A DNA stretch of 64,000 nt from the NCBI RefSeq assembly GCF_022374895.2, contig NZ_CP092423.2:3534001-3598000 (forward strand), written 5' to 3'. Made by a program: the position numbers and the translations under genes. Below the pieces are notes generated by a model. The model did no database searches. It worked only from the letters and a program-made list of their open reading frames with translations, and was not told the DNA's origin. The stretch is from Mycobacterium lentiflavum (lineage in GTDB: Bacteria; Actinomycetota; Actinomycetes; Mycobacteriales; Mycobacteriaceae). Positions 33,825 to 43,048 of this stretch are shown one piece after another. Every line of letters starts with the position of its first letter. Position 1 is the stretch's first letter.

Positions 33825-35165
33825 CTACAGCGACAGGTAGGTGCTCAGCTCGAAGGGCGTGACGTGGCTGCGGTAGTTCGCCCACTCCGTGCGCTTGTTG
33901 CGCAGGAAGAAGTCAAAAACGTGCTCCCCCAACGTTTCCGCAACAAGCTCGGAGGCCTCCATGGCGTGTAGCGCGCTGTCGAGGCTGGTGGGTAGCTCGC
34001 GGTAACCCATCGTGCGGCGCTCTTCGGGGGTGAGGTCCCAGACGTTGTCCTCGGCCTGCGGACCGAGCACATAGCCCTTCTCCACCCCGCGCAGACCGGC
34101 GGCCAGCAACACGGCGAATGCCAGATAGGGGTTGCACGCCGAATCGGGGCTGCGGACTTCGATGCGCCGAGACGACGTCTTGTGCGGCGTGTACATCGGC
34201 ACCCGCACCAGCGCGGACCGGTTGGCCGCGCCCCACGACGCCGCGGTGGGCGCCTCGCCGCCATGCACCAGACGCTTGTAAGAGTTGACCCATTGGTTGG
34301 TGACCGCGCTGATCTCCGAGGCATGCTCGAGGATCCCCGCGATGAACGACTTGCCCACATCCGACAGCTGCAGCGGGTCGTCCGGGCTGTGGAAGGCGTT
34401 GACGTCACCCTCGAACAGGCTCATGTGGGTGTGCATGGCCGAGCCGGGGTGTTCGCCGAACGGCTTGGGCATGAACGACGCCCGCGCGCCATTTTCGATC
34501 GCGACTTCTTTAATGACGTAGCGGAACGTCATCACGTTGTCCGCCATGGAGAGCGCGTCGGCGAAACGCAGGTCGATCTCCTGCTGGCCGGGCGCGCCCT
34601 CGTGGTGGCTGAACTCCACTGAGATGCCCATGAATTCGAGCGCCTCGATGGCGTGCCGGCGGAAGTTGGACGCGGAGTCGTGGATCGCCTGGTCGAAGTA
34701 GCCGGCGTTGTCGACGGGCTCCGGCCGGGTTCCGTCGTTGGGGCCGGGCTTCAGCAAGAAAAATTCGATCTCGGGGTGTACGTAGCAGGAGAAACCAAGG
34801 TCATTGGCCTTCTGCAGCTGACGTCGCAGCACGTGCCGCGGATCGGCCCAGGACGGCGAGCCGTCGGGCATGGTGATGTCGCAGAACATCCGCGCCGAGT
34901 GGTGGTGGCCGCTGGGCGAGGCCCAGGGCAGCACCTGGAAGGTCGACGGATCGGGGTTGGCCACGGTGTCGGATTCCGAGACGCGCGAAAAGCCTTCGAT
35001 CGAGGACCCGTCGAAGCCGATGCCTTCTTCGAAAGCGCCCTCGAGTTCGGCCGGGGCGATGGCGACCGACTTCAGGTAGCCGAGCACGTCCGTGAACCAC
35101 AACCGGACGAAGCGAATGTCCCGTTCCTCGAGCGTGCGCAGGACGAATTCCTTCTGTCGATCCAT
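33825..35165 (-). CDS. glnA2: Glutamine synthetase-family protein GlnA2
   Basis: A 446-residue glutamine synthetase homologue matching Rv2222c in length. The blocks MPKPFGEHPGSAMHTHMS, NRSALVRVPMY and EVRSPDSACNPYLAF are present. The Tyr region equivalent to the GlnA1 adenylylation site is VWDLTPEERR, lacking Tyr, so GlnE control through that residue is not expected. Start ATG 35165 (MDRQKEF) stands seven bases after a TACTGT -10 and has no ribosome site, suggesting a leaderless transcript, probably running on into glnE. Confidence 0.95.
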   Translation of the reverse strand: MDRQKEFVLRTLEERDIRFVRLWFTDVLGYLKSVAIAPAELEGAFEEGIGFDGSSIEGFSRVSESDTVANPDPSTFQVLPWASPSGHHHSARMFCDITMPDGSPSWADPRHVLRRQLQKANDLGFSCYVHPEIEFFLLKPGPNDGTRPEPVDNAGYFDQAIHDSASNFRRHAIEALEFMGISVEFSHHEGAPGQQEIDLRFADALSMADNVMTFRYVIKEVAIENGARASFMPKPFGEHPGSAMHTHMSLFEGDVNAFHSPDDPLQLSDVGKSFIAGILEHASEISAVTNQWVNSYKRLVHGGEAPTAASWGAANRSALVRVPMYTPHKTSSRRIEVRSPDSACNPYLAFAVLLAAGLRGVEKGYVLGPQAEDNVWDLTPEERRTMGYRELPTSLDSALHAMEASELVAETLGEHVFDFFLRNKRTEWANYRSHVTPFELSTYLSL

Positions 35166-35172
35166 ACGTCGA

Positions 35173-35207
35173 ACAGTAGGCAATTGCTGTTAATTCCGTG
35201 TTACACG
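35173..35207 (-). promoter_or_regulatory. Candidate glnA2 promoter with GlnR-like box
   Basis: On the minus strand TACTGT (35173-35178) lies seven bases before the glnA2 ATG. Upstream, over the -35 position, are a palindrome CGTGT-T-ACACG (35197-35207) and GTAAC-ACGGAA-TTAAC (35189-35204), which fits the AC-N9-AC spacing described for mycobacterial GlnR sites. This would make glnA2 a nitrogen-controlled leaderless gene. Pattern-based inference. Confidence 0.45.
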
Positions 35208-35444
35208 GGTGCTTAGTGCTCGGCACCCTTGTTAAAGCCACCAGCGCAAACAGCCGCACCCGGCGCCCCGGCGGGCCCCACCGCCGCGAGACGCCTGGCG
35301 TGTCGTCCGCAGCACTGTCGCAACCGTGCCCGCGCCGGCCGGATGCCGATGATTCCTCAGCGCCGGCTCAGCCACGACTGCGTACCGTCGGGCACCAAGA
35401 ACACCCCCGGGCCTACGGGTCCCACCGCGGCACCCACGACACCC

Positions 35445-35505
35445 GTAACCGACTCGTGTGGTTACCGTTCTTGGTCCGAAAGATGTAACCTATTAAAGTG
35501 GTTAC
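35445..35505. promoter_or_regulatory. Two identical-architecture palindromes GTAACC-N9-GGTTAC
   Basis: The intergenic stretch 35208-35539 contains two perfect inverted repeats of the same design: GTAACC/GGTTAC arms with a 9-bp spacer at 35445-35465 and at 35485-35505, exactly 40 bp apart. The second covers TAACCT (35486-35491), a possible -10 for the small secreted gene starting at 35540; the first then covers the -35 zone. Spacers differ in sequence, so this is not a simple duplication. A dimeric regulator binding two sites on one face of the helix is the natural reading. Nothing else was recognised in 35208-35444. Confidence 0.65.
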
Positions 35506-35539
35506 ACGCAGTACGAGGCATTACCAGGAGGTACCGAAC

Positions 35540-35737
35540 GTGATCACCAAACTTCTCGCCGTCGCAGCTATCGGTCTCGGTGTCGTCCTGGGACAAGGCC
35601 CGAGCCAGGCCGCACCCGTCGTGGCGGATCCCGCGTTCAACGACCTCAGCTGCACCTGCCAGGCGCCGCCGCCAGTGCCGGGTCAGACGACCGAGGACCG
35701 GATCAATCAGGGTCTGCAAGACGCGCTCAACAGGTGA
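35540..35737 (+). CDS. Small secreted protein (65 residues)
   Basis: A 65-residue preprotein beginning at GTG 35540 after a near-perfect AGGAGG site. The signal peptide ends at about QAAPVVA (residue 28), leaving a mature peptide of about 37 residues with Cys-Thr-Cys (LSCTCQAPPP), a Pro stretch and a short C-terminal helix (TEDRINQGLQDAL). No family is recognised. It lies directly downstream of the two GTAACC palindromes, which suggests tightly controlled expression. The next gene converges 61 bp away. Confidence 0.7.
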   Translation: MITKLLAVAAIGLGVVLGQGPSQAAPVVADPAFNDLSCTCQAPPPVPGQTTEDRINQGLQDALNR

Positions 35738-35798
35738 GACCAGAGCAGATCCACCGGGGGGTTGCAGGACGCTCAGGGTCCCCGATTCGTCGGTCGGC

Positions 35799-37349
35799 TC
35801 AGGGTCGGCAATGCAATGCCGGTGGCGGTGTCCCCGTTACGAAATAGTGCATGACAGCGCTATCCACGCATTGGTTCCCACCGAATACCGCGGTGTGCTG
35901 CGTCCCGTCGAAGGTGATCAGCGGCGCATCTAGCTGGCGGGCCAAGCTCACGCCCGCCTGATACGGAGTTGCCGGATCGTGCGTGGTGGAGACCACGACG
36001 ACCTTGCCGGGCGGCATCGCCGGAGCAGCGTGCGGAGCGGATGTCGCCGGCACGGGCCACAGTCCGCACAGATCGCGCGGGGCGTTGCCGGTGAACTGCC
36101 CGTAGCTGAGGAATGGCGCGGCCTGGCGGATCTGTTGGTCGGCGGCAATCCAGGCCGAGGGATCCGTCGGCGCCGGCGCATCGACACAGCGGATCGCGTT
36201 GAACGCGTCTTGGTCGTTGTCGTAGTGCCCCTGCTTGTCGCGGCCCTGGTAGTCGTCGGCGAGCAGTAGCAGGTCGCCCGCGTCGCTGCCGCGCTGCAAC
36301 CCGAGCAGACCACTCGTCAGGTACTTCCAATGCTGCGGGGTGTAAAGGGCATTGATCGTGCCGGTGGTCGCGTCGGCATAGCTCAGGCCGCGCGGGTCCG
36401 AAGTGCGCCCCGGCTTGGCGACGAGCGGGTCGATCAGTGCCTGGTAGCGGTTGACGAACTGGGCCGGGTCGGTGCCCAGCGGACACGCCGGCGAGCGAGC
36501 GCAGTCCGCGGCGTAGTCGTTGAAAGCCGTTTGGAATCCCGCGGTCTGGCTGATGTTTTCCTGGATCGGGTCGACGGTCGGGTCGATGGCACCGTCGAGC
36601 ACCATCGTCCGCACGTGGTCGGCGAAGTGCTCGAGGTACATGGTGCCCAGCTCGGTGCCGTAGCTGAAGCCGAGATAGTTGATCTGCTCGTCGCCCAGGG
36701 CCTGACGCACCATATCCATGTCGCGCGCGACGGACGCGGTGCCGGCGTTGGCCAAGAAGTCTTTGCCCATCCGGCTCACACATTCCTGGGCCAATTGCCG
36801 GTAAATCTGCTCGATGTGCGCCACGCCCGTCGGGCTGTAGTCGACCATCGGTTCGGTTCGGTAGGCGTCAAACTCGGCGTCGGTGCGGCAGCGCAGCGCG
36901 GGCGTGGAGTGCCCGACGCCGCGCGGATCGAACCCGACCAGATCGAAGTGGCGGGTGATGTCACTGTTCTGCAGATCCGGCGCCATCCCGGCGACCATGT
37001 CCACGGCCGACCCACCGGGTCCGCCCGGATTGACCAACAGCGACCCGATCCGCTGACCGGTCGCCGGCACCCGAATCACGGCCAACTTCGCTTGTGCCCC
37101 AGTGGGATTGTTGTAATCGATCGGGACCGACACGGTGGTGCACTGTGCGGTCGGAACGTCGCTGCTGTCGGTCAGAACTTGGCTGCAACTACCCCAGTTC
37201 GGCGGCGACGCCGCGGCCGGCGGCGCCGGGTTCGGCGTCTGGCCGGCCCCGGGTTCCGGCGTTGCGCCGGCCATGGGCAGAGCAGGTTGGACGGCAACCA
37301 AGAGGCCTAACGACAGCAGCACCGAGCTCAGCGATCTCAGGCGCGACAT
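35799..37349 (-). CDS. Exported alpha/beta-hydrolase peptidase (Rv2223c type)
   Basis: A 516-residue exported hydrolase of the tripeptidyl-peptidase/Hip1 group. Signal peptide 1-29, oxyanion region LLVNPGGPGGSAVD, nucleophile Ser229 in GFSYG, the Asp in TTHDPATPY and the His in FDGTQHTAVF are all present, with several Cys as expected outside the membrane. There is no lipobox, unlike its neighbour, so it should be secreted or signal-anchored. It is a tandem paralogue of caeA, 104 bp downstream on the same strand, as Rv2223c/Rv2224c in M. tuberculosis. ATG 37349 starts at the signal peptide; longer in-frame starts exist. Confidence 0.88.
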   Translation of the reverse strand: MSRLRSLSSVLLSLGLLVAVQPALPMAGATPEPGAGQTPNPAPPAAASPPNWGSCSQVLTDSSDVPTAQCTTVSVPIDYNNPTGAQAKLAVIRVPATGQRIGSLLVNPGGPGGSAVDMVAGMAPDLQNSDITRHFDLVGFDPRGVGHSTPALRCRTDAEFDAYRTEPMVDYSPTGVAHIEQIYRQLAQECVSRMGKDFLANAGTASVARDMDMVRQALGDEQINYLGFSYGTELGTMYLEHFADHVRTMVLDGAIDPTVDPIQENISQTAGFQTAFNDYAADCARSPACPLGTDPAQFVNRYQALIDPLVAKPGRTSDPRGLSYADATTGTINALYTPQHWKYLTSGLLGLQRGSDAGDLLLLADDYQGRDKQGHYDNDQDAFNAIRCVDAPAPTDPSAWIAADQQIRQAAPFLSYGQFTGNAPRDLCGLWPVPATSAPHAAPAMPPGKVVVVSTTHDPATPYQAGVSLARQLDAPLITFDGTQHTAVFGGNQCVDSAVMHYFVTGTPPPALHCRP

Positions 37350-37453
37350 GGCTGTCAATCGTCGCAGCCTTCGGTACCTGTGACGGCGCGAATCGGTCAC
37401 GCCTTGGTCTCGGGGACGGCGCGTCGCCACGGCGAATCAGCTTTCGGGTGCCA

Positions 37454-39019
37454 CTAACACTTCGCCCCGCTCGGCGGGGTGGTGCCGCCGATCAGATACG
37501 CCGTCACGTAATCGTCGACGCAACTGTCGCCCTGGAACACGACCGTGTGCTGAGTGCCGTCGAAGGTGAGCAACGAGCCGCGCAGCTGGTTGGCCAGATC
37601 GACGCCGGCCTTGTACGGCGTCGCCGGATCGTGTGTGGTTGACACCACTACGGTCGGGGCGAGGCCCGGCGCAGAGACCGAATGCGGCTTGCTGGTGGGC
37701 GGCACCGGCCAGAACGCGCAGGTCCCCAGCGGAGCGTCACCGGTGAACGTGCCATAGCTCATGAACGGGGCGATCTCGCGGGAGCGGCGATCTTCGTCAA
37801 TTACCTTGGCGCGGTCGGTAATTGGTGGCTGGTCGACGCAGTTGATCGCGACCCGCGCGTCGGTGGCGTTAGTGTAGTGCCCCTTCTGGTCGCGACGCAT
37901 GTACATGTCGGCCAGGGCCAGCATCGTGTCGCCGTGGTTGTCGGTCAACTCCCGCAGACCGTCGGTGAGGTGGTGCCACAGCGTCGGCGAATACAGCGCC
38001 ATGATCGTGCCCACGACGGCGTCGCTGTAGCTCAACCCGCGCGGGTCCTTGGTCGGGATCGGCCTGCCAACAAGTTCATTGTTCGGGTCGACCATCGGAT
38101 CGATCAGGCTGTGGTAGACGTCGACGGCCTTGGCCGCATCGGTACCCAGCGGGCAGTTCGCCTGCTTGGCGCAGTCGGCGGCGTAATCCTTGAACGCGTC
38201 CTGGAATCCCTTGGCCTGCCGCAGATCGGCCTCGATCGGGTCGGCGTTGGGGTCGACGGCGCCGTCGAGGATCATCGCCCGCACGTTGTGCGGGAAGGCC
38301 TCGGCGTACGCCGCCCCGATCCGGGTGCCGTATGAGTAGCCCAGGTAGGTCAGTTTGTCGTCGCCGAGGGCCGTGCGGATGGCGTCCAGATCCTTGGCGA
38401 CGTTGACGGTCCCGACGTTGGCCAGAAAGTCTTTGCCCATCTTGTCGACGCACCGGCCGACGAACTGCTTGGTCTCGTCCTCCATGTGCGAGACGCCGGC
38501 CGGGCTGTAGTCGACGTTCGGCTCGGTGCGCAGCCGGTCGTTGTCGGCATCGGAGTTACACCAGATCGCCGGGCGCGACGACCCCACGCCGCGCGGGTCG
38601 AACCCGACCAGGTCGAACCGCTCGCGGACCCGCTTGGGCAACGACTGGACGACGCCGAGCGCGGCCTCGATGCCGGATTCGCCGGGCCCGCCGGGGTTGA
38701 TCACCAGCGAGCCGAGCTTGTCGCCTGTCGCCGGGAAACGAATCATCGCCAGCGTCGCGACCTCGGCGTTGGGGCCGCCCGGGTGGTCGTAGTCGACCGG
38801 CACGGCGAGCTTGCCGCACATCGCGCCGCCGGGAAGCTTCACCGATCCGCTGACAACGCGACACGGCGTCCACTCCACCGGCTGCCCCAATTTGGGACCC
38901 GCCATCAGCGGATGTCCGGCGACAACGCGTACGCAGCCCCCCAGCAGCAGCGTCACGGCAGCGATCGCTGTCGAGACCGCAAGCATGCGCGCGAACCTGT
39001 CGCGGCGAGTCAGACTCAT
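37454..39019 (-). CDS. caeA: Cell-envelope serine protease lipoprotein CaeA/Hip1
   Basis: A 521-residue lipoprotein with lipobox LLGGC (Cys29). The catalytic triad is visible: Ser229 in GYSYG, Asp464 in THDPATPY and His491 in GTQHTVVF, each one residue off the reported Hip1 numbering (228/463/490). INPGGPGESG forms the oxyanion region. M. tuberculosis Hip1 (Rv2224c) cleaves GroEL2 and modulates host responses. It acts outside the membrane. The gene diverges from panB across about 260 bp containing a decamer repeat. Confidence 0.93.
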   Translation of the reverse strand: MSLTRRDRFARMLAVSTAIAAVTLLLGGCVRVVAGHPLMAGPKLGQPVEWTPCRVVSGSVKLPGGAMCGKLAVPVDYDHPGGPNAEVATLAMIRFPATGDKLGSLVINPGGPGESGIEAALGVVQSLPKRVRERFDLVGFDPRGVGSSRPAIWCNSDADNDRLRTEPNVDYSPAGVSHMEDETKQFVGRCVDKMGKDFLANVGTVNVAKDLDAIRTALGDDKLTYLGYSYGTRIGAAYAEAFPHNVRAMILDGAVDPNADPIEADLRQAKGFQDAFKDYAADCAKQANCPLGTDAAKAVDVYHSLIDPMVDPNNELVGRPIPTKDPRGLSYSDAVVGTIMALYSPTLWHHLTDGLRELTDNHGDTMLALADMYMRRDQKGHYTNATDARVAINCVDQPPITDRAKVIDEDRRSREIAPFMSYGTFTGDAPLGTCAFWPVPPTSKPHSVSAPGLAPTVVVSTTHDPATPYKAGVDLANQLRGSLLTFDGTQHTVVFQGDSCVDDYVTAYLIGGTTPPSGAKC

Positions 39020-39094
39020 GCCAACACATGGTGCCAGAGAGAACCTGAGACTTTCGTGTGCGGCCGCGGCAGGTCGGCTACCAGTCGTTATGCA

Positions 39095-39144
39095 GGGTCA
39101 CTCCGGGTCGCTCCGGGTCACTCCGGGTCACTGCGGGTCACGCC
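39095..39144. repeat. 10-bp tandem repeat (5 copies) upstream of panB
   Basis: GGGTCACTCC is repeated head to tail five times with small variations (GGGTCGCTCC, GGGTCACTGC, GGGTCACGCC) at 39095-39144, in the divergent gap between caeA and panB. A 10-bp period places every copy on the same face of the helix, and the copy number could vary between strains and alter either promoter. Confidence 0.85.
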
Positions 39145-39282
39145 GGCGTGCGGAATGGCACGTCTCACACTGCCGCGACGGTGCAACTGCCCCTCAGAGA
39201 TGGCAGAATAGCGACGGTCAGACGAACCCGGGGACCTTTGAAAGGCCACGAGGATCGACCCGACCACCATTTAGGGACAATG

Positions 39283-40134
39283 ATGTCTGAGCACAACGTT
39301 TACGGTGCAAACGCGGCGGGTGAAGCGTCCAAAGCGCCCCGAACCAAAATCCGCACCCATCACTTACAAAAAATGAAGGCCGAAGGCCACAAGTGGGCCA
39401 TGCTCACGGCCTACGACTATTCGACCGCCCGCGTTTTCGACGAGGCCGGCATTCCGGTCCTGCTGGTCGGCGACTCGGCGGCCAACGTCGTGTACGGCTA
39501 CGACACCACGGTGCCGGTCTCCATCGACGAGCTGATCCCGCTGGTCCGCGGGGTTGTCCGGGGCGCACCACACGCCCTGGTCGTCGCCGACCTGCCGTTC
39601 GGCAGCTACGAGGCCGGGCCCGCCGCGGCGCTGGCCAGCGCCACCCGCTTCATGAAGGAAGGCGGCGCGCACGCCGTCAAGCTCGAGGGCGGCGAGCGGG
39701 TGGCCGAGCAGATCGCCTGCCTGACCGCGGCCGGCATTCCGGTGATGGCCCACATCGGCTTCACGCCGCAGAGCGTCAACAGCCTGGGCGGCTTCAAGGT
39801 GCAGGGCCGCGGCGACGCGGCCGAGCAGACCGTGCACGATGCGATCGCCGTGGCCGAAGCCGGCGCATTCTCCGTCGTGATGGAAATGGTGCCCGCCGAA
39901 TTGGCCACCCAGATCACCGGCAAGCTGACCATCCCGACCGTTGGGATCGGCGCCGGCCCGAACTGCGACGCGCAGGTGCTGGTCTGGCAGGACATGGCCG
40001 GAATGAGCAGCGGCAAGTCAGCACGATTCGTCAAGCGATTCGCGAACGTCGGCGACGAATTGCGCCGGGCCGCGACTCAATACGCGCAAGAAGTGGCCGG
40101 CGGAGTTTTTCCCGCCGACGAACACTGCTTCTGA
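39283..40134 (+). CDS. panB: 3-methyl-2-oxobutanoate hydroxymethyltransferase
   Basis: A 283-residue PanB making ketopantoate from ketoisovalerate and methylene-tetrahydrofolate, the first step of pantothenate synthesis. Family blocks include MLTAYDYSTARVFDEAGI, LLVGDSAANVVYGYDTT, KLEGGERVAEQI, HIGFTPQSVN and PTVGIGAGPNCDAQVLVWQD. Two ATGs stand in tandem (39280, 39283) after AGGGACA; the second matches Rv2225. The long open frame upstream runs through the decamer repeat and is not coding. Converges with the hemophore-like gene (1 bp gap). Confidence 0.95.
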   Translation: MSEHNVYGANAAGEASKAPRTKIRTHHLQKMKAEGHKWAMLTAYDYSTARVFDEAGIPVLLVGDSAANVVYGYDTTVPVSIDELIPLVRGVVRGAPHALVVADLPFGSYEAGPAAALASATRFMKEGGAHAVKLEGGERVAEQIACLTAAGIPVMAHIGFTPQSVNSLGGFKVQGRGDAAEQTVHDAIAVAEAGAFSVVMEMVPAELATQITGKLTIPTVGIGAGPNCDAQVLVWQDMAGMSSGKSARFVKRFANVGDELRRAATQYAQEVAGGVFPADEHCF

Positions 40135-40135
40135 G

Positions 40136-40504
40136 CTACTGCATTTGGCATCGACTCTTGAAGTCGGTCAGCGGCTGCCGAATTGCTTCGAGGTCGGCGT
40201 GTGCCTGCGGGTTGGCGTCCATGTACTGCTTGATTTGATCGCCAATCTCGCTGCGCGGCTGGCCTTTCAGGCTGGTGAAGTACGCGTTGACGTCCGGGTG
40301 GCTGAACAGATACACCGAGGTCGCGGCCGCAACGCCCGACGAGACCTGGGCGAGATCGGCCGCCGTGCAGTTCGGTGGCGGCGGCCCGGGCTCCGGGTCC
40401 GCTTGAGCCGAGCCCACGGCGGCCAAAAGCATTGCACCGCCGATAGCGCCGGCAGCAATTCCGCCGATGACCGCGCGCGAAGTGGCGAGAGCGAAAAACA
40501 CCAT
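40136..40504 (-). CDS. Hemophore-related secreted protein
   Basis: A 122-residue preprotein with a signal peptide (1-36, ending GSAQA) and a mature four-helix-type domain carrying two Cys at the ends (Cys46, Cys119). The pattern NCTAADLAQVSSGVAAATSVYLFSHP with a C-terminal FKSRCQ is that of the mycobacterial heme-binding/hemophore-like family (Rv0203 relatives). ATG 40504 follows GGAGGAGCTAACG; a longer frame upstream has no such site. Heme binding is a family-level inference. Confidence 0.8.
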   Translation of the reverse strand: MVFFALATSRAVIGGIAAGAIGGAMLLAAVGSAQADPEPGPPPPNCTAADLAQVSSGVAAATSVYLFSHPDVNAYFTSLKGQPRSEIGDQIKQYMDANPQAHADLEAIRQPLTDFKSRCQMQ

Positions 40505-40645
40505 CGTTAGCTCCTCCATCAGGTATCCGATACTTACCCGCACGCAAACCATAGGCGGTTTCGGCGATTCCATGGACCAAATCCATTCAGGTGGCAAAGA
40601 AGCAAAACCCGCCGCGGTGGCCGCCGGGGCCGATATGCTTGCGAA

Positions 40646-40888
40646 ATGAATCGGCGCCGCTGGATCGCCACACTGCTGGCAGTGTTGGCGATGATGCCAA
40701 TTCCCGGAATCGTTGTCGCGACGGGATCCGCCGGGCAGGCGCAAGCCACGGTCTGTGTCGGGGTGGGCCGACGTGTGTCGGTCAGCGGTTGCGCCAACGT
40801 CGGCGACGCGATCCAGCGCTACGTGCCGCCGCCGGCGGATTACGCACCGATGCCGGAGGACACTCCGCCGCCTCCCCCGCCGCCGTAG
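40646..40888 (+). CDS. Small secreted Pro-rich protein
   Basis: An 80-residue preprotein with a clear signal peptide (MNRRRWIATLLAVLAMM, cleavage near GQAQA, residue 34) and a short mature region with two Cys (TVCVGVG, SVSGCANVGD) ending in a run of prolines. It diverges from the hemophore-like gene. Similar tiny Cys/Pro secreted proteins occur in mycobacteria without assigned function. Confidence 0.65.
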   Translation: MNRRRWIATLLAVLAMMPIPGIVVATGSAGQAQATVCVGVGRRVSVSGCANVGDAIQRYVPPPADYAPMPEDTPPPPPPP

Positions 40889-41059
40889 TCGATCGCCCGG
40901 CGGTCGAATACGTCCGCCCGGGTCAGCGGTCGCGGACACGCCGCAGCAACGATCTCTGCGGGCGGTGCAAGAGTGGTGTGGCACCCTATGGGTAACCATT
41001 TACGAGCGTCGATGACCGTGTAATGCCGCGTCGGCGCGCCCTCCTACGGAGCCGCAAAA

Positions 41060-42625
41060 ATGCCAGAAACCTCGCGCCATCTGGAGGTCGAGCGCAAGTT
41101 CGACGTCCTCGATTCGACGGTCACGCCGTCGTTCGAAGGCATCGCGACGGTGGCCCGGGTAGAGAAGTTGCCGACGCAATCGCTGGACGCGATGTACTTC
41201 GACACGCAGACGCAGGACCTCGCCCGCAACAAGATCACACTGCGTCGCCGCACCGGCGGCCACGATGCCGGCTGGCACCTCAAGTTGCCGGCCGGGCCCG
41301 ACGCCCGCACCGAGATCCGCATGCCCCTGGGCTCCGCGGACGACGACACCGTGCCCGGCGAACTGCTGGACGTGGTGCTCGCCATCGTCCGCGACCGGCC
41401 GCTGCGACCCGTTGCCAGGATCACGACTCAACGTGAAAGCCAGGTGCTGTACAGCAACGAGGGCGCGCCGTTCGCGGAGTTCAGCAACGACCACGTCCGC
41501 GCCTGGTCGGCCAATGCGACAGACAGCCCCGACGCGGAGCCCGTCGTCCAGGAGTGGCGCGAGTGGGAACTCGAGCTCGACGAATCGCGTGGGGCGACCG
41601 ACACCGAGCTGCTGAGCCGGTTGAGCAACCGGTTACTGGACGCCGGCGGCGAACCCGCAAATCATGCGTCCAAGCTGGCGCGAGTCCTCGGCACCCCGGT
41701 GCCGACCAACGGGTCTGAACCACCCGAAGATCCGGTGCGGCGGGCGATCGCCGAGCAAATCGACGAGCTGGTGGTGTGGGACCGCGCGGTGCGCGCCGAC
41801 GTCTTCGACTCCGTGCACCAGATGCGGGTCACCACCCGCAAGATCCGCAGCCTGCTCAAGGACGCCCAGGCGGGATTGTCCGACGACACCCACGCCTGGG
41901 TCCTCGACGAACTGCGCGAGCTCGCCGGAATCTTGGGCGTGGCACGCGATGCCGAGGTGCTCGCGCAGCGCTACGAGCAGGAGCTGGACCGGCTCTCGCC
42001 GGAGTTGGTGCGTGGACCGGTGCGCGAACGCCTGGTCGAGGGCGCCAAGCGCCGCTACCAGTCGGGGCTGCGGCGGTCGCTGATCGCGATGCGGTCGCAG
42101 CGCTACTTCCGGCTGCTCGACGCGCTCGATTCGATAGTGGCCCAACGCCCGACGACCGCTACCGGAGAACAACCGGCGCCGGTCACCATCGACGCCGCGT
42201 ACAAGAAGGTGCGCAAGGCCGCCAAGGCGGCCGCCGAAGCGGACCAGGCCGCCCAAGCGCACGAGGAGCAGGTCGCCGCCGGGGCCGACGAGGACCACGA
42301 TGACGACGAAGAGCACGATCGCGACGAGGCGCTGCACGTAATTCGTAAGCGCGCCAAGCGACTTCGCTACACGGCGGCGGCGACCGGGGCGGAGGACGTC
42401 TCCAAGCAGGCCAAGGCCATCCAAACGTTGCTCGGCGATCATCAAGACAGCGTGGTCAGCCGCGACCACCTGCTGCAGCAGGCCGATGCCGCGCACGCCG
42501 CGGGCGAGGACACCTTCACCTACGGTCTGCTGTACCAGCAGGAGTCCGATCTGGCCGAGAGCTGCCGCCAGCAGCTCGACGAGGCGCTGCGCAAGCTCGA
42601 CAAGTCGGTGAAAAAAGCGCGCTGA
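41060..42625 (+). CDS. CYTH-CHAD domain protein
   Basis: A 521-residue protein. The CYTH domain (1-200) starts with the triphosphate-binding ExExK motif (Glu9, Glu11, Lys13 in EVERKF) and has LRRRTGG and WHLKLPAG. The CHAD domain (about 225-515) has His-containing helices (SVHQMRVTTRKIRS, HVIRKRAKRLRY), interrupted by a highly acidic insert near residues 405-430. CYTH domains act on triphosphates and CHAD domains bind polyphosphate, so a polyphosphate-linked role is likely. Equivalent to Rv2226. Confidence 0.9.
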   Translation: MPETSRHLEVERKFDVLDSTVTPSFEGIATVARVEKLPTQSLDAMYFDTQTQDLARNKITLRRRTGGHDAGWHLKLPAGPDARTEIRMPLGSADDDTVPGELLDVVLAIVRDRPLRPVARITTQRESQVLYSNEGAPFAEFSNDHVRAWSANATDSPDAEPVVQEWREWELELDESRGATDTELLSRLSNRLLDAGGEPANHASKLARVLGTPVPTNGSEPPEDPVRRAIAEQIDELVVWDRAVRADVFDSVHQMRVTTRKIRSLLKDAQAGLSDDTHAWVLDELRELAGILGVARDAEVLAQRYEQELDRLSPELVRGPVRERLVEGAKRRYQSGLRRSLIAMRSQRYFRLLDALDSIVAQRPTTATGEQPAPVTIDAAYKKVRKAAKAAAEADQAAQAHEEQVAAGADEDHDDDEEHDRDEALHVIRKRAKRLRYTAAATGAEDVSKQAKAIQTLLGDHQDSVVSRDHLLQQADAAHAAGEDTFTYGLLYQQESDLAESCRQQLDEALRKLDKSVKKAR

Positions 42626-42642
42626 CTAGCGCTGACTAAAGG

Positions 42643-43048
<406 letters not shown>

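Noticed and set aside
39058..39279. N-terminal extension of panB
   Set aside because: The extension translates the decamer repeat; PanB length and the AGGGACA site support the ATG pair at 39280/39283.
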